Shown: positions 5,353 through 6,751 of the stretch, one piece after another
How positions within the stretch are numbered: the first letter of the stretch is position 1
Layout of the letters: each line of letters opens with the position of its first letter
NCBI GenBank assembly: GCA_937905915.1
Contig: CALCVR010000285.1
Span: 1-6,751 of the forward strand
Origin: an uncultured Eubacteriaceae bacterium
Lineage (GTDB): Bacteria; Bacillota; Clostridia; Oscillospirales; Acutalibacteraceae
DNA: 6,751 bases
Direction of reading: 5' to 3'
Position numbers and translations under genes: made by a program
Notes under the pieces: model-generated
Told to the model about the DNA's origin: nothing
The model's input: the letters and a program-made list of their open reading frames with translations, nothing else
Database searches by the model: none

Positions 5353-6751
5353 ATGAAATATGAGATTGTCGTGGGCTTGGAGGTCCATGTGGAGCTGAGC
5401 ACCAAAAGCAAGATTTTTTGTTCCTGCACCACGGAATTCGGCGGAGATCCCAACACCCACTGCTGCCCGGTGTGCACCGGCATGCCGGGAACCCTTCCTG
5501 TGCTCAACAAAAGCGTGGTGGAGTACGCCATCCGGGCGGGACTGGCCACCAACTGCGCCATTACCCGCGCCACCAAATTCGACCGGAAAAATTATTTTTA
5601 TCCCGACCTGCCTAAGGCCTATCAGATCAGCCAGCTGTATCTGCCCATCTGCCGCAACGGCGGGGTGGAGATCCAGGTGGGGGACGAGAAAAAGGTCATC
5701 GGCATCCATGAGATCCATATGGAAGAGGACGCCGGCAAACTGGTGCACGATCCCTTGGAGGACTGCACTTTGGCCGACTACAACCGCTGCGGCGTCCCGC
5801 TTTTGGAGATCGTGTCGGAGCCGGATTTCCGTTCGGCCGATGAAGTAGTGGCCTATCTGGAAAAACTCAAGGCGACGTTGCAATACATCGGCGTATCCGA
5901 TTGCAAAATGCAGGAGGGATCCCTGCGGGCCGACGTCAATTTGTCGGTCCGCCCAGCGGGCACAGAACAGCTGGGCACCCGCACCGAGATGAAGAATATG
6001 AATTCCTTTAAAGCCATTGCCCGGGCCATCCAGAGCGAGGCCGACCGCCAGATCGGTTTGCTGGAATCAGGCGGGCAGGTGGTCCAAGAGACCCGCCGGT
6101 GGGACGACGGCAAGGGCGATTCCTTTGCCATGCGCTCTAAGGAAAACGCTCAGGATTACCGGTATTTCCCGGAGCCCGATCTGCCGCCGGTGTGTATCTC
6201 GGAGGAGTGGATCGACCGGGTAAAAGGAGAGCTTCCAGAGCTTCCCGATCAGAAACAACGGCGCTATATGGAGCAGTTGGGCCTGCCGGAATACGACACC
6301 CGCATGATCACCGGTACCAAAGCCATGGCTGATTTCTTTGAGGCCACGGTGGAATTGTGCGGCCAGCCCAAAGAGGTGGCAAACTGGATCATGGGCGATA
6401 TTTTCCGCCGCCTCAATGAGAGCGATGCCCAGCCGGAGGACATGACGCTGAAGCCGGAGCAGCTGGCAAAGCTCATCGGCTTGGTGGGCAAAAACGTCAT
6501 CAACCGCAACACAGCCAAAAGCGTCTTTGAGGCCGTGTTTACCCAAGGGGTGGACCCGGAGGTCTACGTCAAGGAGCAGGGCCTTGAGATGGTGTCCGAT
6601 ACCGGCATGGTGGAGGCTGTGATTCAAAAGGCGTTGGAGCGCAATCCCCAGTCGGTGGCCGACTACAAGGGCGGTAAGCAGAAGGCCTTCGGTTTCCTGG
6701 TGGGGCAGTGCATGAAGGAGTTGAAGGGCAAGGCTGATCCGCAGCAGATCA
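5353..6751 (+). CDS. gatB: Asp-tRNA(Asn)/Glu-tRNA(Gln) amidotransferase subunit B (3' end outside window)
   Basis: GatB binds the mischarged Glu-tRNA(Gln) or Asp-tRNA(Asn), phosphorylates the side-chain carboxylate with ATP, and transfers ammonia from GatA. The frame is open from ATG 5353 to the window edge: 466 codons of a protein usually 475-480 aa, so only about 10-15 residues are missing. It opens MKYEIVVGLEVHVEL (E10, H12), followed by a zinc knuckle CSC..CCPVC (C23, C25, C38, C41), which some GatB proteins such as that of S. aureus have lost. KFDRKNYFYPDLPKAYQISQ and HMEEDAGK (E124-E125, same numbers as in S. aureus) form the kinase site; EIVSEPDFRS and EGSLRADVNLS follow. ETRRWDDGKG and DYRYFPEPDLPP mark the end of the cradle domain, and the last 140 residues are the helical and YqeY-like tail (NVINRNTAK, NPQSVADYKGGKQKAFGFLVGQ). 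AGGAGGG at 5338-5344 sits 9 bases before the start; gatA ends 14 bases upstream. Confidence 0.97.
   Translation, partial: MKYEIVVGLEVHVELSTKSKIFCSCTTEFGGDPNTHCCPVCTGMPGTLPVLNKSVVEYAIRAGLATNCAITRATKFDRKNYFYPDLPKAYQISQLYLPICRNGGVEIQVGDEKKVIGIHEIHMEEDAGKLVHDPLEDCTLADYNRCGVPLLEIVSEPDFRSADEVVAYLEKLKATLQYIGVSDCKMQEGSLRADVNLSVRPAGTEQLGTRTEMKNMNSFKAIARAIQSEADRQIGLLESGGQVVQETRRWDDGKGDSFAMRSKENAQDYRYFPEPDLPPVCISEEWIDRVKGELPELPDQKQRRYMEQLGLPEYDTRMITGTKAMADFFEATVELCGQPKEVANWIMGDIFRRLNESDAQPEDMTLKPEQLAKLIGLVGKNVINRNTAKSVFEAVFTQGVDPEVYVKEQGLEMVSDTGMVEAVIQKALERNPQSVADYKGGKQKAFGFLVGQCMKELKGKADPQQI

Overview
The window is ordinary chromosomal housekeeping DNA from a fairly GC-rich low-GC-phylum-type bacterium, most likely a Clostridia/Oscillospiraceae-like Firmicute. 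The reasons are the strong AGGAGG-type ribosome binding sites before every complete gene, a separate GatCAB amidotransferase with a Cys-containing GatB, monofunctional hisB and hisI, and the style of the proteins. The taxonomic placement is an inference; no rRNA or other marker is present. All supported genes are on the + strand, and no mobile element, CRISPR array, tRNA or rRNA is visible.

Region 1 (1-2341) is the end of a histidine operon: the C-terminal half of hisD (histidinol dehydrogenase), hisC (histidinol-phosphate aminotransferase) and hisB (imidazoleglycerol-phosphate dehydratase only, without the phosphatase domain). hisD and hisC are 10 bases apart; hisC and hisB overlap by 4 bases (ATGA). 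These three genes cover the last steps of the pathway apart from the histidinol-phosphate phosphatase, which is not in the window.

Region 2 (2342-2525) is a 184-base gap. It holds an A-tract/T-tract hairpin that looks like a (possibly bidirectional) terminator, then a clear extended -10 promoter (TGGTATAAT) and a short leader with a small GNRA-loop hairpin. This is where hisH would commonly lie, but no hisH is present.

Region 3 (2526-6751) reads as one tight transcription unit: hisA, hisI, gatC, gatA, gatB (gatB runs off the right edge just before its end). hisA/hisI and hisI/gatC each overlap by ATGA, so two early-to-middle histidine pathway enzymes are physically and probably translationally coupled to the three subunits of the tRNA-dependent amidotransferase that makes Gln-tRNA(Gln) and/or Asn-tRNA(Asn). 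hisF, normally close to hisA, is absent here, as are hisH and hisE.

The most notable anomaly is in gatA. The SD-linked ATG at 3882 encodes the expected N-terminus, but the rest of the protein is in the -1 frame. One missing base around 3941-3950 explains it exactly: with one base restored the protein is 485 aa and its catalytic Lys/Ser/Ser fall at 79/154/178, the numbers known for Staphylococcus aureus GatA. It may be a sequencing or assembly indel, a real mutation, or (less likely) recoding. I see no evidence of a novel defence or mobile system.
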